A DNA stretch of 64,000 nucleotides from Streptomyces brasiliensis. Lineage in GTDB: Bacteria > Actinomycetota > Actinomycetes > Streptomycetales > Streptomycetaceae. Position numbers and translations under genes: made by a program. Below are positions 1 through 8,645 of the stretch, one piece after another (position 1 is the first letter of the stretch; each line of letters opens with the position of its first letter). Under the pieces are notes generated by a model that saw nothing but the letters and a program-made list of their open reading frames with translations, was not told where the DNA came from and did not search any database. Where the stretch lies: the NCBI RefSeq assembly GCF_014647875.1, contig NZ_BMQA01000003.1:310001-374000 (forward strand). The letters run 5' to 3'.

Positions 1-1
1 C

Positions 2-781
2 ACGGCGGGCTGCCGGATGGATTTCCTGCAGCGGCAGCTGGACGACGAGGGCGCGAAACCCTGCGGCCGCTGCGACAACTGCGCCGGTGCGCGCTTCGCC
101 GCGGACACATCCGTCGCAGCGCTGGACGCCGCACGTGTCGATCTGGGCCGCGCGGGCGTCGACGTGGAACCCAGGCGCATGTGGCCGACGGGCCTGCCGG
201 CGATCGGCATCGATCTCAAGGGGCGCATTCCGGCCGGAGAGCAGGCGTCCGGGGGGCGCGCGTTGGGGCGTCTGTCGGACATCGGGTGGGGCAACCGGCT
301 GCGGCCATTGCTCGCACCGCAAGCACCCGACACTCCCGTTCCGGACGACGTCTCAACGGCCGTGGTGGGCGTGCTGGCCGACTGGGCCAAGGGACCCGAC
401 GGCTGGGCGCCCGGCTCATCCGAGGCACAACCACGCCCGGTGGGCGTCGTGACCCTGGCCTCGCGCACACGGCCACGACTGATCCACTCCTTGGCCGCGC
501 GCATCGCGGAGATCGGCAGACTGCCGCTCCTGGGTTCGCTCGAGTACGTCGGGGAGGAGTCGCGGGCCCCGCGCAGCAACAGCGCCCAGCGGCTGAAGAC
601 CCTCGACGGCGCGCTGTCCGTGCCCTCCGCACTGGCCTCCGCGCTCACCGAGGCTCAGGGCCCTGTCCTGCTCGTGGACGACTACACCGAGACCGGCTGG
701 ACCCTGGCCGTCGCGGCCCGGCTGCTCAGAAAGTCCGGTGCCCACGGTGTGTTGCCGCTGGTGCTCGCGGTTCAGGGCTGA
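2..781 (+). CDS. rqlH: RecQ-like DNA helicase with C-terminal phosphoribosyltransferase-like domain (3' part only)
   Basis: The gene enters from the left edge; only the C-terminal ~259 codons are present and the helicase core lies outside. The fragment opens in the RecQ zinc-binding region (CRMDFLQRQL, then CGRCDNC). After a linker, residues about 120-259 look like a phosphoribosyltransferase fold: VGVVTLASRTRPRLIHSLA, and VLLVDDYTETGWTLAVAARL, which resembles the PRPP-binding motif VLLVDDxxTTGxT. A RecQ helicase fused to a PRTase-like domain is the arrangement of mycobacterial RqlH, a DNA-unwinding ATPase. The role of the PRTase part is unknown in that family, and here the motif is degenerate (YTETG). 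The family call is good; the exact symbol is inferred because the motor domains are not visible. Confidence 0.8.
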   Translation, partial: TAGCRMDFLQRQLDDEGAKPCGRCDNCAGARFAADTSVAALDAARVDLGRAGVDVEPRRMWPTGLPAIGIDLKGRIPAGEQASGGRALGRLSDIGWGNRLRPLLAPQAPDTPVPDDVSTAVVGVLADWAKGPDGWAPGSSEAQPRPVGVVTLASRTRPRLIHSLAARIAEIGRLPLLGSLEYVGEESRAPRSNSAQRLKTLDGALSVPSALASALTEAQGPVLLVDDYTETGWTLAVAARLLRKSGAHGVLPLVLAVQG

Positions 782-1071
782 CTGCCGATTCCTCCGGAGG
801 TCCGCCTCACCGCCCCACCCGTGATGTACGAACGCGCCGTGGCCGAACGCCCCACGGGTCGCCGGGAGACCCTCAAGGTAGGGATATATGCCACGTATCA
901 CCAGATAACAGCGGGTGGCCCCAATTGCTCGTTGCCGCATTCAAGTTCGACAGGAAGAATTGAAGTCCGCTCCCCGCACGGCTTGCCGTGATCCGATTGG
1001 GCTCCCCTGCGGTGCGCGCTCCCCGAATCCGACCCCGCCCGCAGTGTGGGCGCGTAGCCGAAGGGAGGAAC

Positions 1072-1677
1072 GTGACCTTCGGATTCGCTCCGTCCTCGGC
1101 GGCATCCACGTCCGCGTCCGCCAGCCGCCTGCTCGAACCGGCGGAGTGGGCAGCCGCCGGCATCCCCCTGCTGCGTAACCCGCGTGAGGTCGTCAGCGGG
1201 CTGCACACCCGGCACCGGCCCGGACCGGCGACCGCGGTCGTCGCCGTCCTCGACCCAGAGGAACGGCTGCTGGCGAGCGCCTCGTTCATCCGCCGGCCGG
1301 CACCGGCCGATGGCTGGATGTTCCGCAATGCACTGCTCGCACAGCTGCGCCGCGTGATCCCGCACGACCTGCGGCGCCGCACTCCCGTGCGCACCGCCGT
1401 GCTGCTCTACTGCCGCGAGGGGGACGCGCGTTGGACGGAGGAGGACGGCGCATGGATGTGGGGGCTGCGTGACGCCTGCACCCTGCACGGGCTGCGCTGC
1501 GGGGCGTACATCACGCTCACACGCGACGGCTGGCAGGTGCTCGGCGAGGGCCGCGGTGGACGCCGCCCGAACTCGACGTCGACGCCGGAACCTTTCGGCA
1601 CCTCGGACGCCTCGGTCCTGCCACCGCGAACAGGCGGCGCCGCCTCAGAGCTACTGCGCCGGGCGGCGGCTCGCTGA
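1072..1677 (+). CDS. Conserved hypothetical protein (201 aa)
   Basis: I do not recognise a named family. The start chosen is GTG at 1072, preceded by GGAGG at 1064-1068; upstream in-frame codons lack a ribosome site. The protein is soluble with no signal peptide or membrane segment. A mixed alpha/beta central part (TAVVAVLDPEERLLASASF; FRNALLAQLRRVIPHDLRR; TAVLLYCREGDARW; GLRDACTLHGLRCGAYITL) is followed by a low-complexity Ser/Thr/Gly tail. It lies 290 bp after the helicase on the same strand, so it may have its own promoter. The next gene points toward it. Confidence 0.65.
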   Translation: MTFGFAPSSAASTSASASRLLEPAEWAAAGIPLLRNPREVVSGLHTRHRPGPATAVVAVLDPEERLLASASFIRRPAPADGWMFRNALLAQLRRVIPHDLRRRTPVRTAVLLYCREGDARWTEEDGAWMWGLRDACTLHGLRCGAYITLTRDGWQVLGEGRGGRRPNSTSTPEPFGTSDASVLPPRTGGAASELLRRAAAR

Positions 1678-2029
1678 GGAGGCCGGCTACGCGTCCGCCT
1701 CTCCCCCGCCTCCGCCTCCAGATGGCTCCGCCTGGTCAGCGGTCCCCGCGGGGCGTCACAGTGTGCGTTCGTGGTGTCGTCGCGACGGCCACCACCGACG
1801 CCTCAAGCCATGCCGAACAGGCCCGCCCCACCGGCCCGGCCGCCGGTCCGCCTCGCCGGAGTCCCCCGCGACTCCCGCGACCGGCCATCGGCCGCCGGTC
1901 CAGCAGCCGTCCCTCAATACATAACGGCGATCGCCACGTGTGCGGGCATGCCGAAAGCGCCACCGTGCCTGGGTGCCGCGGCAGCGGCGCCCTCGTCATC
2001 CCCGATGCCCCGGCGGTGCCGGACGCGGC
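1678..2029. other. Intergenic region between convergent genes, nothing recognised
   Basis: These 352 bases separate two convergent hypothetical genes. Short open frames exist on both strands, but none has a ribosome site or a protein-like composition (they are Pro/Arg/Ala-rich). I find no convincing hairpin terminator. Confidence 0.4.
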
Positions 2030-2662
2030 TCAGACGCCCGCGCCCAGCACCGAGTTGATCTGCTGCGGGTCGCCGCACACGATCAGCAGGGCACCGGCCC
2101 TGGCATGGGCCAGGGGAAGGGCGGTGGCGGCAGCGGTGGCCGGACCGCCGTTGACGGCGACCACGACCACGGGACGGGACGCGGCACGGGAGGCCACGGA
2201 GACATCCGCGTAGAAGACGTCGTCACCGGCGTCGTGCTGCGCCCAGTAGGAGGCTTCACCGAAGGACATCTCGTGCTCGGCCCACGGGTGGGGTCGGCCG
2301 GTGGTGATCACCAGCACGTCGCCCGGGGCACGGCCCGATTCCAGGAGCAGGTCCACTGCTTCCTCGGCGGAGTCGAGCGCACCCTCGACCGAAGCCGGAA
2401 TCAGCTGGATCTGCGGGGTCGCCGCCGAGGCGGCGGGAACGGCCGGACCCGACGGGCCCGGCTTGGCTGCGGCCGCGTCACGCGGCGTGCGTTGCACCGG
2501 CGGCGCGGGCCGCAGAGGGCCCGGACGACCGGGACGCGACGGAGCCGCGGGGCGGGGTCCGGGTACGGGGCGGGGGGTCGGCGCGGTGCGGCCACTGGCC
2601 GGCGTGGCGCGGGGACCCTGGGCACTCTCGTGAATCTGAGGCTCCTCGGGAAGGAGAGGCAT
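2030..2662 (-). CDS. Conserved actinobacterial hypothetical protein with Pro-rich N-terminus
   Basis: A 210-aa protein if translation starts at the ATG at 2662. A longer open frame to 2812 would overlap the end of rnhB and reads as non-protein sequence, so the internal ATG is preferred, although its ribosome site is weak. Residues 1-80 are Pro/Ala/Arg-rich and probably disordered. Residues 85-210 are a compact alpha/beta domain with DVLVITTGRPHPWAEHEMSF, RPVVVVAVNGGPATAAATAL and GALLIVCGDPQQI. I cannot assign a function. It follows rnhB by 68 bp on the same strand and is probably co-transcribed. Confidence 0.6.
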   Translation of the reverse strand: MPLLPEEPQIHESAQGPRATPASGRTAPTPRPVPGPRPAAPSRPGRPGPLRPAPPVQRTPRDAAAAKPGPSGPAVPAASAATPQIQLIPASVEGALDSAEEAVDLLLESGRAPGDVLVITTGRPHPWAEHEMSFGEASYWAQHDAGDDVFYADVSVASRAASRPVVVVAVNGGPATAAATALPLAHARAGALLIVCGDPQQINSVLGAGV

Positions 2663-2730
2663 GAGCTGATATTTATCAAACGTTGGTGCAGCCGGCGTGA
2701 CCGGGTGGCACAACAGTGCGAGCGGAACCG

Positions 2731-3432
2731 TCAGAAATCGAAGCCGAGCTGGCCCTCGATCTCCGGAACGCTTCCATCCGCCCAGCTGCGGACCTTCTTG
2801 AGATGCCGCCACTGGGGCAGCGCATCAAGATACGCCCACGACAATCGGTGGTACGGGGTGGGGCCCCGCTCCGCCAGTGCGGCCTTGTGCACGGGCGACG
2901 GATACCCGGCATTGTCCGCAAAACCGAAGTCTGCATGGTCGATACCCAGTTCGGCCATCATTTTGTCGCGCTGAACCTTGGCAATCACCGAGGCCGCTGC
3001 CACGGCCACGCAGGACTGGTCGCCCTTGATCACCGTGCGGACCTTCCAGGGGGCTCCCAGGTAGTCGTGCTTCCCGTCGAGAATCACGGCCTCGGGGCGG
3101 ACCGGCAGCGCCTCAAGGGCGCGCGATGCCGCGAGCCGAAGCGCCGCCGTCATCCCCAGGTCGTCGATCTCCTCCGGGGAGGCGTGCCCCAGGGCGTAGG
3201 CCGTCACCCACGTCCGCAGGGTCTCGGCCAGTTCAGTGCGCCGCTTGACAGTGAGCAGCTTGGAGTCGGTGAGACCTTCGGGCGGTCGGCGAAGACCGGT
3301 GACCGCCGCACAGACCGTAACGGGCCCGGCCCAGGCGCCGCGTCCGACCTCGTCGACACCGGCGATGACCTTCGCTCCGGTCGTGGCGCGAAGGGAGCGC
3401 TCGACGGTGTGAGTAGGCGGTTCGTACGGCAT
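2731..3432 (-). CDS. rnhB: Ribonuclease HII
   Basis: RNase HII cleaves the RNA strand of RNA-DNA hybrids and incises at single misincorporated ribonucleotides. The 233-aa protein has the family signature [14 protein letters not shown] at residues 25-38. It also has all four metal-binding acidic residues: D27 and E28, D119 in VILDG, and D138 in IKGDQS. The motif LTDSKLL is at 54-60 and [12 protein letters not shown] follows the active site, as in known type 2 RNases H. The length is normal. The gene probably leads a short operon with the hypothetical gene downstream. RNase HII pairs naturally with the ribonucleotide reductase and repair genes elsewhere in the window. Confidence 0.96.
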   Translation of the reverse strand: MPYEPPTHTVERSLRATTGAKVIAGVDEVGRGAWAGPVTVCAAVTGLRRPPEGLTDSKLLTVKRRTELAETLRTWVTAYALGHASPEEIDDLGMTAALRLAASRALEALPVRPEAVILDGKHDYLGAPWKVRTVIKGDQSCVAVAAASVIAKVQRDKMMAELGIDHADFGFADNAGYPSPVHKAALAERGPTPYHRLSWAYLDALPQWRHLKKVRSWADGSVPEIEGQLGFDF

Positions 3433-3514
3433 GGCGCCCTTAGCGTACGCCGCCGGGATACCCGAGCGACACCCCGCCCGTGCTGGTCCGCCGCACCGCC
3501 CCCGTGCCCTGGGT

Positions 3515-4138
3515 TCAGGCCCTGTTGGGCCGGAGCAGCGGAACCATCAACTGGTCGATCATCTCCTCGAGATCCTGCTCGCTCCATTCACTGGCGCACA
3601 TCTTCGAGCGGTACATCATCATCGCGGGAATCACATCGAGGACATAGCCGTTCGCCGCGTCGCCGCGCACCTCTCCCCGCCCCACTCCACGGGTGATGAC
3701 CTCACCGAGCAGCTTGATCATCGGCTCGACCACCCCACCGAAGATCACGCCATGGAAGCGTTCGGCCTGCGCGGGATCGCATTCGTGAACCACTGAGCGC
3801 AAGGCGGAACCGGGGCGTGAGTACATCGCCTCCCGCGCCTCCCGACACAGGGCGAGCAGGTCCTCGCGCACGCTCCCGAGATCGGGCGCTTGCTCGAGGC
3901 GCGGCAGTCCCGCCTGGAGCGCGTCGGCGACCAGGTCCTCCTTGGACGACCAACGGCGATAGACCGCGGCCTTTCCGGTCTGGGCGCCGGCGGCGACACC
4001 CTCCATCGTCAGGCCGTTCCAGCCGACCGTACTGAGCTGCTCCAGCGCGGCGTCCAGGATCGCGCGTTCGAGCACGGCGCCGCGCCGGCGGAGTGAGGCC
4101 GTCTGAGCGGGGGCGGCCGTCCAGCTCGAGGTAACCAT
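3515..4138 (-). CDS. TetR-family transcriptional regulator, likely repressor of the adjacent efflux pump
   Basis: A 207-aa TetR-type regulator. The N-terminal helix-turn-helix spans residues ~20-70 ([42 protein letters not shown]). The C-terminal ligand/dimerisation region is compatible with the TetR_C families and contains [10 protein letters not shown]. It is transcribed divergently from a DHA2-type drug exporter. The 187-bp spacer carries two near-identical 20-bp inverted repeats (4235-4254 and 4283-4302). This is the standard layout for a repressor that autoregulates and controls an efflux gene, derepressed by the pump substrate. The inducer is unknown. Confidence 0.9.
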   Translation of the reverse strand: MVTSSWTAAPAQTASLRRRGAVLERAILDAALEQLSTVGWNGLTMEGVAAGAQTGKAAVYRRWSSKEDLVADALQAGLPRLEQAPDLGSVREDLLALCREAREAMYSRPGSALRSVVHECDPAQAERFHGVIFGGVVEPMIKLLGEVITRGVGRGEVRGDAANGYVLDVIPAMMMYRSKMCASEWSEQDLEEMIDQLMVPLLRPNRA

Positions 4139-4234
4139 CTGAGTTTCTCCAGCGAACTGTGGAATCGGGGATTCCGCTACATGGGGACGTATCGCGAGAC
4201 ATCGAAGGGGGACCTGACGCGCGACGCGGGATTA

Positions 4235-4254
4235 AGTGAACGCTTGCGTTCTCT
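4235..4254. promoter_or_regulatory. Candidate TetR operator 1
   Basis: Inverted repeat agtgaacgc-tt-gcgttctct: 9-bp arms with one mismatch and a 2-bp centre. It shares its half-site with the second copy at 4283, 48 bp away centre to centre. Its position in the divergent spacer, nearer the regulator, suggests autoregulation. Confidence 0.75.
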
Positions 4255-4282
4255 ATCGGGGACTCACTACGGTTGGCGGGAC

Positions 4283-4302
4283 AGTGAACGCAAGCGTTCA
4301 CT
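4283..4302. promoter_or_regulatory. Candidate TetR operator 2
   Basis: Perfect inverted repeat agtgaacgc-aa-gcgttcact with 9-bp arms. It lies 23 bp before the GTG start of the MFS exporter, where a bound repressor would block transcription of the pump. Same half-site as operator 1. Confidence 0.8.
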
Positions 4303-4325
4303 AACACCTCCGTGGGGGACCCATA

Positions 4326-5873
4326 GTGACAACCTCTCAGCTGATCAAGGACGACATACCAGGAGCGGCCCGCCGGGCGGGGCGGCCCGGCATCGCACTC
4401 ACCGTCATCGCGGCCTGCCAACTCATGGTGGTACTCGACGCGACGATTGTGAATATCGCTCTCCCGCACATTCAAGAAGCGCTCAAGTTCAGCACCACGG
4501 ACCTCACTTGGGTGGTCAGCGCCTACACGCTCACCTTCGGAGGCCTGCTGCTCCTCGGCGCACGTGCCGGTGACATTCTCGGTCGCCGCCGAGTGTTCAT
4601 GACCGGCATTCTGCTGTTCACCTTCGCCTCGCTGCTCGGCGGTCTCGCCCAGGAGCCGTGGCAGCTGCTCGCCGCACGCGCGCTGCAGGGCATGGGCGGC
4701 GCGATCGCGTCGCCCACGTCGCTGGCGCTCATCACCACCACGTTCCCCGAAGGTCCGGAACGGAACCGGGCGTTCGGCGTTTTCGCGGCCGTGTCCGCGG
4801 GCGGCGGTGCCATCGGTCTGCTCGCCGGCGGCATGCTGACCGACTGGCTCGACTGGCGCTGGGTACTCTTCGTCAACGTCCCGATCGGTGTGCTGATCGC
4901 GTCGCTCGCACCGCTGTACATCAACGAGTCCGAACGGCACCCGGGGCGCTTCGACATCGCCGGAGCGCTGACCTCGACACTGGGAATGGCCTCCCTCGTC
5001 TACGGCTTCATCCGCGCGGCGGAACAGGGCTGGCGCGACAGCCTGACCATCGGCTCCTTCGGCGCCGCCGTGGCCCTGCTGCTGGCCTTCGTCTTCACGG
5101 AGATGCGGGCCACGGAACCCATCACACCGCTCAAGATGTTCGCCGACCGCAACCGCTCGGGCACGTATGTGATCATGCTGAGCCTGGCCGCGGCCATGTT
5201 CGGCATGTTCTTCTACATCGTGCTGTTCGTGCAGAACGTGCTCGGCTACAGCGCGATCAAGGCCGGTCTCGCCTTCCTGCCCGTGACCTTTGCGATCGCT
5301 GTCGGCGCGGGTCTGTCCCAGCGGTTCCTGCCGACGCTCGGCCCCAAGCCGTTCATGCTGGTCGGCTCGACACTCGCGGTGATCGGGCTCACGTGGCAGG
5401 CCTTCATCAGTCCCGACAGCACGTACCTCAGTGGCATCCTCGGCCCGATGCTCGTGTTCGGCTTCGGTATGGGCCTCAACTTCGTGACGGTGACAGTGAC
5501 AGCGGTCTCCGGTGTGGCCCAGCACGAGGCGGGTGCGGCGTCCGGCCTGCTCAACGCCACACAGCAGGTGGGCGGTTCGCTCGGACTGTCCATCCTGACC
5601 ACGGTCTTCGGCTCGGCCAGCAAGGACGAGGCGAAGAACCAGCTGCCGAAGTTCCTCGCCGACGGCTCGCCGGAGCAGAAGGCGGAGTTCGCCAAGACCC
5701 GACAACTGCCGGCTCCCTGGGGACACGAGGTGCTCGCGCACGGAATCTCGACCGCGTTCGTCCCCGCCGCCGCGATGGCCGTACTGGCCCTGGCCACGGC
5801 CTGGTTGGTGATCAAGGTCCGCAAGAGCGATCTCGAAGCGCTCTCCGGCGCGGCGGGTCCGGGGATCGGCTGA
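4326..5873 (+). CDS. MFS drug:H+ antiporter, DHA2 (EmrB/QacA) type
   Basis: A 515-aa integral membrane exporter with about 14 predicted membrane segments, the DHA2 family size. Segment 1 carries QLMVVLDATIVNIALPHIQ, the family's membrane-embedded Asp motif. GARAGDILGRRRVF is MFS motif A. LQGMGGAIASPTSLALI and AVSAGGGAIGLLAGG match motifs B/C. Starts at GTG 4326 after a GGGGG run at 4314-4318. It is likely to expel a hydrophobic or cationic drug or an endogenous metabolite. It is divergent from a TetR regulator with two operators between them. A hairpin terminator follows at 5897. Confidence 0.92.
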   Translation: MTTSQLIKDDIPGAARRAGRPGIALTVIAACQLMVVLDATIVNIALPHIQEALKFSTTDLTWVVSAYTLTFGGLLLLGARAGDILGRRRVFMTGILLFTFASLLGGLAQEPWQLLAARALQGMGGAIASPTSLALITTTFPEGPERNRAFGVFAAVSAGGGAIGLLAGGMLTDWLDWRWVLFVNVPIGVLIASLAPLYINESERHPGRFDIAGALTSTLGMASLVYGFIRAAEQGWRDSLTIGSFGAAVALLLAFVFTEMRATEPITPLKMFADRNRSGTYVIMLSLAAAMFGMFFYIVLFVQNVLGYSAIKAGLAFLPVTFAIAVGAGLSQRFLPTLGPKPFMLVGSTLAVIGLTWQAFISPDSTYLSGILGPMLVFGFGMGLNFVTVTVTAVSGVAQHEAGAASGLLNATQQVGGSLGLSILTTVFGSASKDEAKNQLPKFLADGSPEQKAEFAKTRQLPAPWGHEVLAHGISTAFVPAAAMAVLALATAWLVIKVRKSDLEALSGAAGPGIG

Positions 5874-5896
5874 CCCGAACAGGCCCCCGCAAGACC

Positions 5897-5955
5897 GCGG
5901 ATGGCCGGACCACGCCCGGGGGACGGACGGCGAGGGCGACGGTCCGGCCATTCGC
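5897..5955 (+). terminator. Hairpin terminator after the MFS gene
   Basis: Arms 5897-5911 and 5941-5955 pair over 15 bp (one G-T pair); the core is atggccggacc / ggtccggccat, with a 29-nt loop. It sits in the 319-bp space between this gene and the convergent ADP-ribosylglycohydrolase gene. The remainder, 5956-6192, shows no supported gene. Confidence 0.6.
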
Positions 5956-6192
5956 ATGCCGATCGAGAGAACCATCCTGCTCGTGAGAACCAGCCAGGTC
6001 ACGAGGACGAAAAGCGCGACCAGCACCAGCGGCGCCGACGCCACCCACGACATCACCACACCCCCTGCCACCCTCAAGACCTCTGCCCCGTGTGCACCCA
6101 TGCGTCGCACTGCCGATGCCACAACAACGCGCCACGGTCACACAGAGTTCCCGGCGAGCACAGAGAGTCTTCAAGCATGCGGCGTGCGGTCT

Positions 6193-7098
6193 TCAGACCG
6201 GCGCTCGCACCCATTCCGGCAGGATCTCCGTCCGCTCCACCCACTCGGTGGGCGGTGTCCCCGCCTTGCCGGCCGCGAGCACGCCGCCCACGATCGCGCA
6301 GGTGGTGTCCACGTCTCCGCCGACCTGGGCGGTCGTCCAGAACGCCGTCTCGTAGTCACCGAGGGACCGGGCCGCCGACCAGAGGGCGAAGGGGACGGTG
6401 TCATGGGCGCTCGTGCGCCGTCCGCAGCCGAGCACGGCCGCGACGGTGCCGGCGTCACCGTAGTCGAGCATGTCGCGGGCACGCCGCAGACCCGCGCCCA
6501 CCGCGCTCTTCGGCACGAGCGCGATGACGCCGTCGAGGAGCGCCTCGGCGCTGGGCGGACCGCCCGGGCCGGCGGCGAGCGCGGCGGCCGCGGCGACGGC
6601 CATGGCTCCGACAACGGCCTCACGGTGCTGGTGCGTCGGGTACGCCGAGATCTCCGCCTGGTGGGTCGCCTGCTCGGGGTCGTCCGCGTACCAGGCTCCC
6701 AGCGGAGCGATGCGCATGGCCGCGCCGTTGCCCCAGGACCCCTGCCCGTTGAAGAGCGCGGCGGCCAGTTCACGCCAGTCGCTGCCCTCCCGGACGAGGC
6801 GCAGGAGCCGGTTGACCGCGGGGCCGTAGCCGCGGTCGAAGTCGTGGTGCTCGGCGAAGGACCGGGCCAGGGCGTCCTGGTCGATGCGTTGGTGAGCGGC
6901 GAGAACGGCGACCACGGAGCAGGCCATCTCCGTGTCGTCCGTCCACCGCCAGGAGCCGGCCGGCAGCTCGCGGCGCTTCAGCAGCGGGTAGTTCGCGGGG
7001 ACGAAGAACTGGGAGCCCAGAGCGTCCCCCACCGCCAGTCCGCACAGGCTGGTCAGGGCGCGGTCCAGGCGCCCGGGAGAAGGAGAGTCAGCGGTCAT
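6193..7098 (-). CDS. ADP-ribosylglycohydrolase family protein
   Basis: A 301-aa DraG/ARH-type hydrolase that removes ADP-ribose from a modified protein or nucleic acid using two Mg ions. Visible metal-site motifs are GLAVGDALGS (residues ~20-29), WTDDTEM (~52-58) and GGDVDTTCAIVGG (~264-276). These supply the Asp/Thr ligands of the family. Starts 12 bp after the stop of the upstream phosphatase gene, so the two are almost certainly one operon. The physiological substrate is unknown; bacterial members reverse ARTases such as DraT but also act on other ADP-ribosyl adducts. Confidence 0.9.
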   Translation of the reverse strand: MTADSPSPGRLDRALTSLCGLAVGDALGSQFFVPANYPLLKRRELPAGSWRWTDDTEMACSVVAVLAAHQRIDQDALARSFAEHHDFDRGYGPAVNRLLRLVREGSDWRELAAALFNGQGSWGNGAAMRIAPLGAWYADDPEQATHQAEISAYPTHQHREAVVGAMAVAAAAALAAGPGGPPSAEALLDGVIALVPKSAVGAGLRRARDMLDYGDAGTVAAVLGCGRRTSAHDTVPFALWSAARSLGDYETAFWTTAQVGGDVDTTCAIVGGVLAAGKAGTPPTEWVERTEILPEWVRAPV

Positions 7099-7110
7099 TG
7101 CCCTGCCACT

Positions 7111-7770
7111 CTATCCGGTGATCCAGTACGGTTCCGGATGGCGCCAGCGAACGAAGGGCCGGTCGAGCGTGTACTTGCCGTCGTCGCCGAGAACGAGCAT
7201 GCGCATCTCGGCGTTCCCGGGGTTCGACAGGGACTCGAATTCCGCGACCGTCCAGTGGAACCAGCGCATGCAGAACAGCCGCATGGCCAGACCGTGGGTC
7301 ACCAGGAGCACGTTGGGCGGATGGTCTGGAGCCTCGAAGCTGCGGAAGAGGCTCTCCAGGAAGCCGCCGACCCGGTCGTACACGTCGGCGCCGGACTCGC
7401 CCTGCGGGAAGCGGAAGAAGAAGTGTCCGTAGGTGTCCCGGTAGGCCTTCTGGAGGCGTACGTCGTCGCGGTCCTGCCAGTTTCCCCAGTCCTGCTCGCG
7501 CAGCCGGGGCTCCTCCCGCACCCGTATGAGCTCGGGGTCGAGATGGAAGGCGCGGAGGGTCTCGTGCGTACGGCGGTACGGGGAGACGTACACGCTCACG
7601 CGCTCACGCCCGAACGCCTCGCGGAGTTTCTTGCCGGTCTCCTCCGCCTGTTGCCATCCGCGCTCCGTCAGTGCCAGAGCGTGGTCGGGTTCACGCTCGT
7701 AAACGGAGTCATCAACATTGCCCATTGATTCGCCGTGCCGGACAAGGACGATGCGCCGTGGTCGTACCAT
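7111..7770 (-). CDS. Histidine phosphatase (phosphoglycerate mutase-like) family protein
   Basis: 219 aa. It has the catalytic RHGES motif at R11-H12 in RRIVLVRHGESMGN and the second His in LLVTHGLAMRLF. TERGWQQAEETGKKL and SPYRRTHETL are the conserved phosphate-pocket segments. The family contains phosphoglycerate mutases and broad phosphatases. Nothing here proves a glycolytic role, and pairing with an ADP-ribosylglycohydrolase 12 bp downstream hints at nucleotide or ADP-ribose phosphate turnover (inference). Start is ATG at 7770. Confidence 0.88.
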   Translation of the reverse strand: MVRPRRIVLVRHGESMGNVDDSVYEREPDHALALTERGWQQAEETGKKLREAFGRERVSVYVSPYRRTHETLRAFHLDPELIRVREEPRLREQDWGNWQDRDDVRLQKAYRDTYGHFFFRFPQGESGADVYDRVGGFLESLFRSFEAPDHPPNVLLVTHGLAMRLFCMRWFHWTVAEFESLSNPGNAEMRMLVLGDDGKYTLDRPFVRWRHPEPYWITG

Positions 7771-7889
7771 GCCAAAACCCTAGATCGGGTGACGGCCGAT
7801 CGCGGAACCGTGGGGGCTCCATACGGCGTAGGTCACACGAAGCCCTGCCTCACAGGCCACACTGGGCGCACGTTTCACGGGTTGGGATG

Positions 7890-8495
7890 TCAAACCGTCC
7901 AGGTCGGCTCCAGGTCGACGATGTCGCCGGTGAGTCCTGCGACGTCCGCCTCGGTCTGTGCCCGCAGCGCGAGGCGCTCCACGCGCTCGGTGCGGTACTT
8001 GCCGTGCTCGGCGGCCGACCGCCACATCGACAGGACGAGGAACTCATGCTCGGGGGCCTCGGCGAACATCCCGCGGATCATGCCGGGAGAGCCCGCCATC
8101 GCGGGGTTCCAGACCTTCTCCTGCATCAGCGTGAAGTGCTCGACACGCTCCTCGTGAATGCGGCAGTGGGCGATGCGGATCAGATCGGAGTCCGTGAACC
8201 GCGGTTCGAACCCCGTCTTCACGTCGAACCGGTACTCGAACAGCTTGACCTGGCTGTCCTTGAAGGTGCCCGTCTGGGCCGCCGCGAGCCGGTCGTGCGA
8301 GCGGGCCATGAAGGAGTCGTAGAAGGCACGGCTCTCCCAGAACGCGAAGATGTGGACGACTCCCGGCCGCTGCCGGCTCCAGCCTCCGCCCTGCCCACGA
8401 AATCCCGGCTCCCCCAGAAGCCCCGCCCACTTTCGCTGCCCCCGCTCGAAGCCGCGGCGGTCCACCACGGTGCAGCGAATCCACTTGACCAGCAC
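7890..8495 (-). CDS. DUF4937 (YdbC-like) domain protein
   Basis: A 201-aa soluble protein that looks like a tandem dimeric alpha/beta-barrel or monooxygenase-like fold. The N-terminal half has MLVKWIRCTVVDRRGFERGQ and VHIFAFWESRAFYDSFMARS. The second half has VEHFTLMQEKVWNPAM and FLVLSMWRSAAEHGKYRTER, which repeats the pattern of a conserved His/Trp-rich strand and helix. This matches my memory of the DUF4937/YdbC family of Bacillus and actinomycetes, whose function is not established. It is transcribed away from the TerD-like gene. Confidence 0.7.
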   Translation of the reverse strand: MLVKWIRCTVVDRRGFERGQRKWAGLLGEPGFRGQGGGWSRQRPGVVHIFAFWESRAFYDSFMARSHDRLAAAQTGTFKDSQVKLFEYRFDVKTGFEPRFTDSDLIRIAHCRIHEERVEHFTLMQEKVWNPAMAGSPGMIRGMFAEAPEHEFLVLSMWRSAAEHGKYRTERVERLALRAQTEADVAGLTGDIVDLEPTWTV

Positions 8496-8645
8496 CGCGC
8501 CATGGTAAGGCCATGCGGCGTGGCGCCGGTCACGCTCGGGCGGAGATCACCCGCGCGCACGCCCCCGCGTGCGTGGCACGATGGACAACGAGTCTTGGCT
8601 ACCTGGCAGTTGGAGCCGCAGGCGATCAGGGGAAGGGGAGACCTG

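Noticed and set aside
3702..6122. 806-codon minus-strand frame beginning with a hydrophobic stretch (near 5950-6060)
   Set aside because: The first 60 residues look like a membrane segment, but the frame has no stop before running antisense through the whole MFS gene and part of the TetR gene. No good ribosome site, so a small membrane protein is not supported.
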